DNA of 64,000 nt from Rhizophagus clarus (Eukaryota; Glomeromycota; Glomeromycetes; Glomerales; Glomeraceae), in contig BLAL01000286.1 of assembly GCA_015698045.1 (NCBI GenBank), positions 372,001 through 436,000 on the forward strand, read 5' to 3'. The notes beneath the pieces were generated by a model, which saw only the letters and a program-made list of their open reading frames with translations, searched no databases and was not told the DNA's origin. Position numbers and translations under genes: made by a program. Positions 48,040 through 57,828 of the stretch are shown in pieces (positions within the stretch are counted from its first letter, which is position 1; each line of letters starts with the position of its first letter).

Positions 48040-48645
48040 TTGAGCGAAAATAAAGGTAAAATAAAAAAGAAATAAAAGGAGTGAAAAGAGATCAAAGGAA
48101 ATAAAGAGTAACAAAAGAATGAAGAGGGGGATAACGAGAAACGAAAAAAGAAGAGAAAGAACGGAAAAAGGAAAGAAGTGGGAAAAACAATGAGACGAAA
48201 GAGAGATGTTAAGGGATGAGAGAAACGATGAGAGATGAAAAGATGACGAAATAAAGCATAAAGAGACGAAAGATAATGAAAGAAATGATAAGGAACAAAA
48301 AAGATGACGAAAGAAGTGTGAAAGAAACGATGAAGAATAAAAGGATGATGAAAAAAGTGCAAATGAAACGATGAAAGATGATGAAAAAACATAAAAACAT
48401 GAAAAAATGGTGAAAGAAATGATAAGGGACGAAAGAATGATGAAGAAATGATGAGAGATGAAATATGATGAAAGAAATATGAAAGACGAAAAGATGACGA
48501 AAAAAATGATGAGATATGAAAGAGAAATAGAAAAAATAGTGAGAGATGAAAAGAAGATAAAGAAAATAATAAAGAATAAAAGGAAATCACAAAGAAATGA
48601 AAACTCAAAACCCAACCAAAAAGAAAAGAAAAAGATAGTTAGTTA
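48040..48645. repeat. Long polypurine/polypyrimidine minisatellite
   Basis: The plus strand is almost wholly A and G with degenerate 12-15 bp words of the type GAAAGAAACGATGA and AGATGACGAAAG. Long ORFs on either strand here (for example 48608-48006 minus) are Ser/Phe- or Lys/Glu-rich by-products of composition, not genes. Such tracts can form triplex DNA; the minus strand is also an extreme splice-type pyrimidine tract. Confidence 0.8.
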
Positions 48646-48695
48646 AAGAAAATAGATTTCTAAAAACTCAAAGCATCCAAAATACTTGGGCTTAC

Positions 48696-48939
48696 CATAC
48701 TAGGTCCTGATGCCGAAATCTAAAGCCGTTCAAAGTTGAAAAGGACCGCCTGTAGAAAGAAGGGAGACAGTTAACGTTGATTAAAGAAGGAAACATTATG
48801 TTAAAAAAAAAGTCTTACCGGAAGCCTTAAAGTCAAGAAAAGAAGCACCTACAAAAAAAAAAAAGTCAGTTAATGCTGAATAATAAAAACATAAAAACAA
48901 CGTTAGAAACTTACCAGAAGTAAAGCGTCTGCGTCAAAG
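48696..48939 (-). other. Three micro-exon-like modules in E1
   Basis: On the minus strand: TTTTTTACAG|, 25-nt core (48939-48915) then GTAAGT; a GCATTAACTGAC branch-like box, T-run and TTGTAG|, 30-nt core (48848-48819: GTGCTTCTTTTCTTGACTTT...) then GTAAGA; CGTTAACTG, pyrimidines and TTCTACAG|, 54-nt core (48749-48696) containing AGATTTCGGCAT, then GTAAGC. Each core is bounded by good acceptor and donor sequences. No protein family. Confidence 0.55.
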
Positions 48940-49249
48940 CTGTAAAAAAAAATCGCGTAAAAAAAAATAATTAAAACTAAGAAATGATCGTCACTGAAAC
49001 ACGTGACAGGGGTGGCAAAAATCAATATACCACCCGGGGTGGCCCCAACAATTTTTCTAAAAAAAAAATTAAAATTTTTTATTAACGTTATATTCTGCAA
49101 ACTTTATTCATGGATGTATAAAATTCAACAAAAAATTTTGAGATATTATAATTTCAAATCTCATGAAAAATAAAATGGAGTATTAGTTTAATGTACTGCA
49201 CTTAAAAAACTATTGAAAAAAGGAAATTATCAAGAAATAAAGTATAAAT

Positions 49250-50105
49250 CAAAAAAAAAAAAAAAAAATCCAATTTCGCAATTCCAATTCTTTTTTAAGA
49301 ACTTCAATTCCTCTTTTTTCAATTAGCAATTCTCGTTCTTTTAGTTCAACCATTTTTTCTCGATATTTAAGATTATCAATATATGAAATTTCTTCATTAT
49401 TTATATTATATTATCGTTCATTTTTATACTAGTGACCTTTGGTTTTTTTGTAGTACGTGAATTTATTGATGTTTTTCTTTTTAACGATGTATCTAATAAA
49501 CAATAGTTAATTAATTCAAATAGAAATGTCTTAAATAATCTGTGATCATTAATTATCTTGATGTTTATTATTAGATCTAACTTTTTTTTCAATAATGTTT
49601 ACATTACTTGATGCCAAAGGAACGCCAAATTTTGTATGAACTTTGATTTTTTTGTATAATATTAAATCAAAATTTCAGGATCTAATATTAAATTTGTAAA
49701 TTAATAATAAATAAAAATAAATAGACAAATAAAAAAAATAAAAACTCACTGATAGATCGCCATTTCAATCCTTTTCTGTTAATATTAGCATGCGCGGCTT
49801 CAGTAACATTCGTGTTGAATGGAGTTGTAAACTATATATCTGAAGGAATATTTAAAAAATGACAGTCTAAAGGAGAAATAACCAACCCATGGAGTTTTAG
49901 AAAATGATAATTTAAATTAAAACAAAAATATTTCAGGCAATTATATAAAATGAAAATAAATTAAATTACCATTTAGACCTTTTCACTAGATTTTTCAAGT
50001 TGATTAAAATATTAAGGACTTCCTCTTTAGAATTTGCTTGTGGAATATATCTCATTAGCTGATTTAGTTGTTTCTGAAAATCCACTGCTTTTGATATTCC
50101 TAGAG
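49250..50105 (-). pseudogene. Remnant of an unrecognised, possibly transposon-derived gene
   Basis: Coding-like minus-strand pieces: 50100-49980 (FQKQLNQLMRYIPQANSKEE, VLNILINLKNLVKRSKW), about 49880-49760 (TNVTEAAHANINRKGLKW, preceded by KTPWV) and 49390-49260 (KYREKMVELKERELLIEKRG). The TPWV ... N.TEAAHAN.NR pattern recalls proteins encoded by large repeated families in this lineage, perhaps Mutator-like, but this is a weak impression. Pieces are separated by stops and AT-rich sequence. Confidence 0.4.
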
Positions 50106-50140
50106 TTTTTTTTTTTTTAATTAAAAAAAAAGAAAAGAAG

Positions 50141-50172
<32 letters not shown>

Positions 50173-50341
50173 TAACTGTTAATAAAATTTATTATAAATA
50201 AAATATATTTCTTAGGGAAAATGTCGTTGGCGACCCTGTTATCACGTGAGCAAGCAAATTTTGATTGGCTATGTGATTATATGCATCATGTTTGTTTATT
50301 AGATTATCGCTTCTAATATTTTTTCTTTACCCTTCGCTCAG

Positions 50342-50581
50342 CTCGCAATCAAGGTATGTATTTTTCTTTTTTTTTTTTCTTTTTTTGTTTCTTATAACTT
50401 GTTCCTTACTAATTATATTTCACTCCTTTCAGGTTTTTTGGTTCTTCCGGTTTCGCAATTAAGGTATGTTCGGAGTTTTTTTTTATTTGCTCTTATTTCG
50501 TTTTTTACATTTTTTTTTTCTTATTAACTTTATTTTGTTATTTATTAGGCCTATTGGTTCTTTTCCGCAGTTAATATTAAG
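50342..50581 (+). other. Micro-exon-like modules in E2
   Basis: CTTCGCTCAG|CTCGCAATCAAG|GTATGT (12-nt core, 50342-50353); CCTTACTAATTA, pyrimidines and CCTTTCAG|, 31-nt core (50433-50463: GGTTCTTCCGGTTTCGCAAT...) then GTATGT; TATTAACTTT, T-rich and TTTATTAG|, core from 50549 containing TTGGTTCTTTTCCGCAGTTA and ending in AAG near 50581. The related words TTGGTTCTT, CGCA.T.AAG and GGTATGT show that the three cores are tandem copies. Confidence 0.6.
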
Positions 50582-50639
50582 ATAGGTTTTTTTTTATTTT
50601 CTTTTCGTTCGTCTATTTAATTACCACTTCACTAACTTA

Positions 50640-51390
50640 TTTTATTCTTTTGTTCCCCTTTACCCTCATTTCTTCTTCGTTTCTTTACTCGTTTTAATTT
50701 CCCTGTTTTTTTCGTTCCTTTTAATTCCCTCTTTCATTCTTTTATTCTCTCTTTCGGTCTTCTTAATTCCCTCTTCTGTTCTCTTCCTTCTTCTTGATTC
50801 CTCTTCGTTCTTCTTCGTTCCTCTTGATTCTTTTTTGCTTCCCTTGATTCCATTTTCGGTTCTCCTAATTCCTTTTTTGTTTCTCTTGATTTTCTCTTTT
50901 ATTCTCCTTTTCGTTTTCTTTGATCCTTCCCTTTTCATTTCCTTTGATCCTCCCTTTCGTTTGTTTCCTTTGGTCCCTCCTCATCATTTGTTTCCTTTAA
51001 TCCCCCTCTTCATTTGTTTTCTCTTCGATTCTCTTGATTCTCCCTTTTTGTTTTTGAATTTTCCCTTTTCACTTACTTAATTTCCTTTTCGTTTCACACT
51101 CATTTCTTTTTATTTTTTTTTTCGTTTCTTTACACCCCTTTATTCCCCTTCGTTCCTTCATTACCTTTTGTTGTTTTATTCTCCTTCACTTTCCCTATAT
51201 TGTTTTCGTCTATTTCACTTACCCTTCTCTTTCCCTTTTACTTTCGTTTCTTTTGCTTCCCTTTCCTTTTATTTATTCTCAATCTCTTTCACTATTCCCT
51301 TTGCTGATTTTGTCCCTTTTTATTTCCCCTTGTTCTTTTCATTTCCTATTTCATTTCTTTTTGTTTTTTTTTCTTCGTTACTCTTGTTGC
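50640..51390. repeat. Long polypyrimidine minisatellite
   Basis: About 750 bp, mostly T and C on the plus strand, with degenerate words of the type TCTTGATTCCTTTTTCGTTC. Lys/Glu-rich and Phe/Leu/Ser-rich ORFs on the two strands are composition artefacts. It lies downstream of the E2 splice modules, mirroring the position of the tract in E1. Confidence 0.8.
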
Positions 51391-51655
51391 TCACTCTTTT
51401 TTTTATTGTACTGTACAGTGATTCCTATTTTCTTATTAACACGTCTTTTTTCTTGAAAATAAAAAGTGTTATAATGATATTTTAATCGATAAAGCATGTA
51501 AAATTTAAAATTAATAAATTGCATAACTTATAAATACAAAAAAAAAAAAAAAAAATTCGGGATAATCACTACATAAATTAGCCAATCAAAAATTTTATGA
51601 AATCACGTGATATGGTCGCCATGACGACGGGTCGCCATAAACTAACACCATATTT

Positions 51656-52566
51656 CTACAAGATTTTAAAGTATAAGTGCTCATACCATGATTTTGAATT
51701 ATCCAATGTATGTAACGCTTCTCCAAATCCTTTGGCTTGAACTGAATCCAAATCAACAATTATGCAATTCCATCCTTCATTATCAACAAACATATTTTTT
51801 GTAAGCATTTGAAGATGCCGTATTGATAAATATGCGGCAAAAGGTGACAACTATAAATAAAATTTTATTACAACTATTAATAAAAAAAATTATTTTTTTT
51901 TTTAAAAAAAAATAATAATTTATTATAATCTTACTTGTATTATTATTTTTATCATATCCATTAAATTCTAATTCTTTAATATTTCCTTGTACACGTTTAA
52001 ATAATAAAACAACAAAAAAATAATTAAATTAAGGATATATTCTGCTTGATTTAACAGCATGCAAAGGATCATGATTTGACCATCGTTAAAAAATGCTATA
52101 AATAATTAAATATTAATAAATTTTCTAAAAGTCAGTTTCATGATAATATATAATATTATACATACATATTCTTTGTAAATAAATCACGAATTTCATTTTC
52201 ATTTTTCTGAAAAGAGTAAATTACACCTTGAATATAATTGTCCATAAGGATGTAAATCTCTTTGAACGCGATGAATAAGCGTTCTTAATTTATCAGCATC
52301 GTTCAATGATGCGTGAATTTCTGTTAAAGTGTGATTGCCAAAAACACCTTTTATTAAATTACCTAAAAGAAATAATAATAATTAATTAAATTAATAATAA
52401 AAAAAAATTATAAGAAAATAATGCTTTAAAAATTATTAAAAAATAAAAACTACCAATCATTAGTTTTCGTGGTGTTACGTCTTCCAAATTCTGATTCGAA
52501 AATTCAATTATTTTTTGCAATTGACTTTTCAAGGAAAATGACAATTGAGCAATCGACATTACTTTT
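51656..52566 (-). pseudogene. Decayed multi-exon gene (unrecognised)
   Basis: Starting with ATG at 52566-52564 (MSIAQLSFSLKSQLQKII, NLEDVTPRKLMI), an intron-like GTAGTT...TTTTAG (about 52452-52363) leads to a second block (LIKGVFGNHTLTEIHASLND, ADKLRTLIHRVQRDLH). Later blocks read GVIYSFQKNENEIRDLFTKN and, at 51850-51656, SPFAAYLSIRHLQMLTKNMF, CIIVDLDSVQAKGFGEALHT and WYEHLYFKIL. The order is consistent with one gene of four to five exons. At least one frame change in the second block and missing splice continuity point to decay, though an incompletely resolved intron cannot be excluded. Function unknown. Its 3' side is cut by element E2. Confidence 0.5.
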
Positions 52567-53089
52567 CAGCCAATAGAAGTTGTGACGACTGCACCAGTTG
52601 CGACAGGTAATATAACCCTAGGGGACATTGAATGAACTTAATATTATAATAGTATACTAATGTTAAACATTTGATTAATAACAAAAACGATTATATAATT
52701 GTTCATCTATTCCCTGGTATTATTGTTCTGCCTATGAGGAAAAAAAGGCATCCTAACAGGAGCAAAATCTATTTAAGTTTCTTTAATAAAATAATAATTA
52801 ATAACTGAAACATCGTTTACTTAAAAAACTTTTTCCCGAATAGCTAGTAAATTATGAACGTTACCTTTTCTTAGATCTTATAAACGTTAAATGAAAGTAT
52901 GTTTAATCGAATCAGAAAACATTCTTGTCTTTGCTCGCTTATGAATTATTCAGAAAAACTTGGAAGTCTGCATAACTATACGGAAAAAAAAAAAAAAATA
53001 TATAAATCAGCAAGCGACCATATCTTTTATAAAGAAATAAGAAAGTTTTAAAGTTTCACTCACGATGATCATACAGATGCGGGAATGGA

Positions 53090-53248
53090 ATGTTTATCAT
53101 CACCATTCCATACAAGACTGAAGGTACGGACGATACAAATGACACCTCGTCTAGAATAGATAAGGATTTTAATAGTATATACAAAAGATTATCAGATGAA
53201 GGAAAATTAAGGATAGAAGAGCGTAAAAAATTACCTAATGTTGATTAG
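53090..53248 (+). CDS. Possible small or 3'-terminal exon, unknown protein
   Basis: A 52-codon frame rich in charged residues (TEGTDDTNDTSSRIDKDFNS, then YKRLSDEGKLRIEERKKLPN) that ends in TAG. The composition is clearly protein-like against this background. It may be the last exon of a gene whose upstream exons were not found, or a remnant. The K-R-L-S-D-E-G-K...E spacing recalls the end of an HMG box, but this is weak. Confidence 0.28.
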   Translation: MFIITIPYKTEGTDDTNDTSSRIDKDFNSIYKRLSDEGKLRIEERKKLPNVD

Positions 53249-53259
53249 TCGTGGTTTTT

Positions 53260-55060
53260 AACAATTAGAATTAAAATTTTATTTTTCTTATGATGTATGT
53301 TTTAACATAATAAAATTATAGTGTTGGTAGTTACAATATAATAATGTTTACTTGATCGTTGTTTACTAATTAAAAAAGAAAAAAAAAAATTTTTTCAATG
53401 ACTTCTTTATTGAAAAAATAATGCAAAAACTAATAGGTAAATAATATTAAAAATTAAAAAGTATATTAATTGATAATAAATCGGGTTAATATGTCCAACT
53501 ATAATATAAATAGTTATATTGATTGATACTAGAGTATTATTTTTAGGAAAATCGTATTTTTTGTGCTTACTATTCTGTCAATCATATGAATCCTATATGT
53601 TGTGCGACATTTCTTTGACCTAGTATGCACTAATGTTACTCGTGATCCAAATATTTTATGGATCTACTGTGTAATGCGCAGATTGTTACATGTGTCCCTC
53701 CTTTTTACGAGGTAACAAATAATAATCATGTCCATTGTTCTCTTTTAACGTTTTAACGTTTTAAATCACAAAATTTTATGTAACATAAAATTAGAAAAAT
53801 GACAATATTTTCCATTTATTTACTTTCGCTGCTCCAATTATAATCAGATTAAATTATTATTGTTATTGAGTTTCTCCGACGGAATTTCCATTCATTACAT
53901 TTCATTATTTTTATATTAATCGATTGCCAAGCATAATTTTAATGATTGTCAATATAATTAATCGATTGTCAGCAAAGATAATAATATTTAATTAAAATAA
54001 CTTGATTTGAAATTTAGATAACCCGAAATTACCATATATCACGAACAACAATACCCTTATTATGTAGTACCCTCTTTTTTCTGAAAAAAAAAGAAAAAAA
54101 AAACTTTACTATTATTCAAACAATCTAATTTTAACCTAAGTGACACATGTAAATATATATATATATATTTTTTACGGGTTTTTTAAACCTTTTATTTGTA
54201 ATAAAAAGTCTCGTACACCTCGGGTACAGCGTCAAAACAACCCCCTAAAATTTACAAGATACCAGAGGTACTGTGACCGCGATATATGGTAGTTAAATAT
54301 AATCAAGCGGTTAAAATGGTTAAAATTTTGGCGATTAATTCCTTTTCTTTCATGTGATTATGAAATGCATGATCTCTTTGAGAAAGGTACAACACATCAG
54401 GATCTCAATAATGGCAATGATCGATGTCAACCATTTCGCGTCAGTAAAGTGAAAACGAAAAAAAGAAGTTTCCTGATGACAAATTATTTTTCTTTTGTAC
54501 TCTCCCCTCTAAGTTTCATATAACCAATAATGATCATGATTAACTTAACATGTTAATTTCCCAAGCTCCACGCTCGTAAACCAAATAAATACGTAATATG
54601 ATAAATAAAAGCTTACACATCGTATATGCGAATTACAATATAAAAATGAAAACAGATTATTAAAAAAAATATTTATTTAGTAAAAATTTTCTCTCGTTGT
54701 TATATCATTGATAAAGATTGCGTACCACTAAATTATGTTTTCATCGAGATTTCGAATTTTTTTCAGCCTTTGTGTAAAAATAATTTCTAAATTCTATAAA
54801 ATAGGGACTCTTCTTGAAACGTTTACATGTTTTCGTTTTTATTTAACCGGAATTCGGTTAAATGATATGTTAATTTGGATATAGCCATGTCAATGATTCT
54901 TTTTTCAGTTTGAAACACTCTCAACCTAAAATTTTAATTAATAATCAAATTAGGTTAGTAATTATTATCCATTCATTATATAATAAGGTCGCATGGCAAT
55001 GAATGAGATTAAATTTTATTGCTTCTACAAAAAAAAAAAAAATACAACGAACCAATTTTT
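53260..55060. other. AT-rich spacer without a supported gene
   Basis: No gene, RNA or strong repeat recognised. Contains a TA run near 54155-54170, homopolymers and a few longer GC-containing stretches without coding signal. The last few hundred bases are the 5' flank of the 55.07-kb gene. Confidence 0.4.
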
Positions 55061-55067
55061 AATTGAA

Positions 55068-55415
55068 ATGCCAGCGAAAGGAAGTAAAAGACCGATTTTA
55101 ACTGAAGCATCGACGGCAGAAAACAACGAACCGTTGACAGAAATTATGGAGGAAGAAAATGCTCCTTCTACGACTCCGCCAACCTCTCCTCCGCCAACCT
55201 CTACTCCTTTGGCTATTGTCAATGCTCAAACAAACATTGACGATTTTAATTTTGATGATCCTACGTTGGATGCCGAAACAAAGAAAAGAATGTATGATCG
55301 TGCTGATGAGAAGCTCAAGTCTTTAAAGAAAGAATGGAACGCTATTAACTTAAACCTTCGTAAGATCGAAGAAGAATTAATGGCTAGAAGAGCAAGAAGA
55401 TTGGCAAATAATTAA
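55068..55415 (+). CDS. Small Pro/Thr-rich protein with C-terminal coiled coil
   Basis: A 115-aa single-exon protein from the ATG at 55068 (MPAKGSKRPILTEASTAENN). An in-frame ATG at 54993 exists, but the added part is encoded by a poly-A run (KKKK), so the later start is preferred. Residues about 30-65 are disordered and acidic, then Pro/Thr-rich (TTPPTSPPPTSTP). Residues about 75-112 form a likely coiled coil (DEKLKSLKKEWNAINLNLRK, IEEELMARRARRLANN). Codon usage differs from chance ORFs nearby. AATAAAG lies at about 55660. No known family; the layout suggests a small adaptor- or tether-like nuclear or cytosolic protein, but no function can be assigned. Confidence 0.65.
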   Translation: MPAKGSKRPILTEASTAENNEPLTEIMEEENAPSTTPPTSPPPTSTPLAIVNAQTNIDDFNFDDPTLDAETKKRMYDRADEKLKSLKKEWNAINLNLRKIEEELMARRARRLANN

Positions 55416-55419
55416 ACGA

Positions 55420-57260
55420 AGAATCTAAAATGCCAAAAGACAAGTACACCTTGAAAAAAATATCATGGAATATGAACTTCTGTTTTTCAATTTTTAATTT
55501 GCAATTTTTGAGTATCTTTATTATATTATCAAAACTAGGAATGTATATTTTAAATATTAATTTAGCTCAAATATAATAATTATATTGTTATAATTAGTGA
55601 ATATTATTTTGTATTTTGTTATCGTTTAGTTTTGAAATGTAATTTTATAAATATATTATAATAAAGCCTTTTATGTTGAGTCTTTTGGATCATAATGTTT
55701 TACAAAAAATTTATCTGCTATTATTATTTAATAAACAAAAAAAAATATTGCGAAAGAATATAAATGTTAATGTTTTTATATACAAAACTTTTAACGTGAC
55801 GAAGAGTTTTGTACTTGCTAATTTACCGCCGCAATGTACCCATCCCACGGTAAATCGCAAATCCGAAATTTTTTTTATGACACCACAATTATAGATACAA
55901 AACTAGTCTAACCTTACTAAGAACGGTTCACCTGGGTACGGCCTAACGAACATAAGAAATACAAAAAAATGAACGAAACTATAACTAAGATATGTAATTT
56001 CTAAGGAATGGGAAAAGATAAGGAACGGGTAAAAGAATCCAAACGAATCTAAAAAGAAAACGAATACACCAAACAACTACAAATTCATCACTACGACAAT
56101 ATTGTCAATAAGGGCTTGATTAGATCCACTTTCTTATCCTACTTGTAGAGACCAGTTACCAGGAATCATCGTACTGCTTGATAATCAAGTGTGTATTGCC
56201 ATATACAGTATATACCACTTTAAAAGGAGGCCAAGCTTAAGGATCATCCCAGCAGTAGTTCATCTAAAATTTTTTCCTGGGACCCATCCTATTGGTATGT
56301 CATATGTGTATCTCTTATGTCATTCTTTCATTGTGAGAAATGTTTTGATGTACATATATTTTTCCACAACTTTTAATCATTGTCATGACGTGATTCATTA
56401 TGATTTTCTACATGGCGGTGCATCCATATTTAGTTTGACATCAAATTATTCAAAGATGATTTTGCGAATTTTCAGCTTGCTCACGTGATATACTCAAGCT
56501 CCAAGTTTCTTTTGTTTTGTCCACAAAGTGTGAGAAAGTTTGACTGTATGAACGGGTTTGTCTCTATAGTGACTTTAAAAGCTCTTAGAAAAATAAATGA
56601 ACAAAAATTTCTTTGAAAAATCAGGGAAAAAAAGAATAAAAACCACAGTGCAAAGTAAAAAAAAATAAAAAAAGAGAGATGAAAGATAAGGCCACGAAGC
56701 TAAAAGAAGGGGAAAATGAATAATCAGTTCGCAACGGTCACGTGAAATGTTACAGAACTTTAAAACATTCAGTATAAATTTCGCATATCATTTCATATAT
56801 CAATTTTTCGAAAAATCATTCAAAATGTGTAATACGAAATCTATAATTCATCAAAAGAAAAATTAGAATCTAAAGTAGGATATAATAAGTACACTAGGGT
56901 ATTTTATTCTTTTATTTAAAAAGGAATTTGCAAAAAAAGAAAAATTTTTTTTTTTAAACATTTCTTCAAAAATAAAAAATAAAAAAACTAAACAAATTAT
57001 CCAAAGTTCTGCCTAAACTCACTGGCAATATCTAGTGCGTCAGTCACGACTCACAACTATGTTTGTATAAGTTTCTATGTATGGAAAAGGGAAAGGAGGT
57101 TGATAAAGACAGTGAGAAGGCTATTTATAGATTTAGACGAGTTATTTAGAGTATTGACAAAAGTTATTGAATTCAATTTATTTGTTTAGTTTATGTGATA
57201 TAAATGAAGGAACATTATTTTATCCTTTTAAAGGTTATAAATAAAATTTTTGAAGAAAAT
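55420..57260. other. Spacer with weak ORFs and purine-rich patches
   Basis: Plus-strand ORFs at 55673-55894 and 56189-56488 lack recognisable features and are not supported. The region around 55900-56170 is somewhat richer in GC and may be an old repeat. Purine-rich stretches occur at about 56610-56715, and CACGTG boxes at about 56482 and 56739. Confidence 0.35.
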
Positions 57261-57262
57261 AC

Positions 57263-57604
57263 TTAAAATAAATATATTGAATAGTGTAATAAATTAATTT
57301 CGAGTAAATTGGGTAAAATTATTAATTGAAGAACAACGAGGAGAAGTAGGTACGACAATGATTCTAAATCCGGGATTTCAAAAGTATAGATCCCGGATTG
57401 AGAAGGGTTAAGATTAGACATGTTAAATGAGCTAAGTGAAATATTTTCACCATATTGTGTAAAATGAGAATGTCTTTCATTAAATGTATTATAATTATTG
57501 TTAGTGTAAGATGGTGAAAAATTGTCGTTGTTCATAGAATTGGAAAAGAGGTAATTTTGATTATTTTGACTATTTTGTGAAGGACGATTATTATTATTAT
57601 TCAT
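57263..57604 (-). CDS. Asn-rich low-complexity protein
   Basis: A 113-codon ORF beginning MNNNNNRPSQNSQNNQNYLF and rich in Asn, Ser, Tyr and Phe through about residue 78 (NDNFSPSYTNNNYNTFNE, then SLSSFNMSNLNPSQSG). The C-terminal part is abruptly Leu-rich, while an overlapping frame there reads VVPTSPRCSSINNFTQFTRN to its own stop, so the true 3' end may differ through an unseen intron or a frameshift. The disordered Asn-rich segment resembles prion-like tails of fungal transcription factors or RNA-binding proteins. No folded domain is visible; it may be only the last exon of a larger gene. Confidence 0.45.
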   Translation of the reverse strand: MNNNNNRPSQNSQNNQNYLFSNSMNNDNFSPSYTNNNYNTFNERHSHFTQYGENISLSSFNMSNLNPSQSGIYTFEIPDLESLSYLLLLVVLQLIILPNLLEINLLHYSIYLF

Positions 57605-57828
57605 TATATTTAACCATTTAATTTTAATGATGAGATGAGATTTCGAATAATTAAACGAATTACTTTTTAGTGAAAAAAGTTTCGAGGCTTTTAAGTATAG
57701 TTTTTTTAAATAAAAATATTCTAAAATTTTGCTTTAATAATTTAATAGTTACTGTGATCTAAAAAAAAAAAAAAAAAAACAAAAATAAATTTCGTGATTT
57801 CGTGTTATTTATTTATAACAAATTATGG

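Larger units (their letters stand above)
47583..49048. mobile_element. TIR element carrying a micro-exon-like array and polypyrimidine tract (E1)
   Basis: Left end (47583-47610): GGTGGTTTTTTGCCACCTCA then TCACGTGA, followed by ATTGGCTA at about 47633. Right end (49000-49048, inverted): a GGTGG...TTTTTGCCACC block and CACGTG. Inside, read from the right end on the minus strand: three micro-exon-like cores (48939-48696), then about 600 nt of nearly pure pyrimidine (48645-48040), then AT-rich sequence. There is no transposase. The architecture matches the element at 50225-51638. It may depend on a transposase encoded elsewhere. Confidence 0.65.
50225..51638. mobile_element. TIR element carrying a micro-exon-like array and polypyrimidine tract (E2)
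   Basis: Left arm (50225-50275): TTGGCGACC, ATCACGTGAG, AATTTTGATTGGCTATGTGA. Right arm (51579-51638), read inward: TATGGCGACC, CATGGCGACC, ATCACGTGAT and AATTTTTGATTGGCTA. The arms share three blocks in the same order with small indels. Inside on the plus strand: splice modules (50342-50581), then a pyrimidine-rich tract (about 50640-51390). There is no transposase. The element separates two decayed minus-strand coding regions (51656-52566 and 49250-50105). Confidence 0.75.

Noticed and set aside
48006-48646. Long Ser/Phe-rich (minus) and Lys/Glu-rich (plus) ORFs
   Set aside because: They are by-products of a polypurine/polypyrimidine tract that lacks stop codons by composition; no protein-like pattern is present.
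50666-51485. Lys/Arg/Glu-rich minus ORF and Phe/Leu-rich plus ORFs
   Set aside because: Same cause: a pyrimidine-rich minisatellite downstream of the E2 splice modules.
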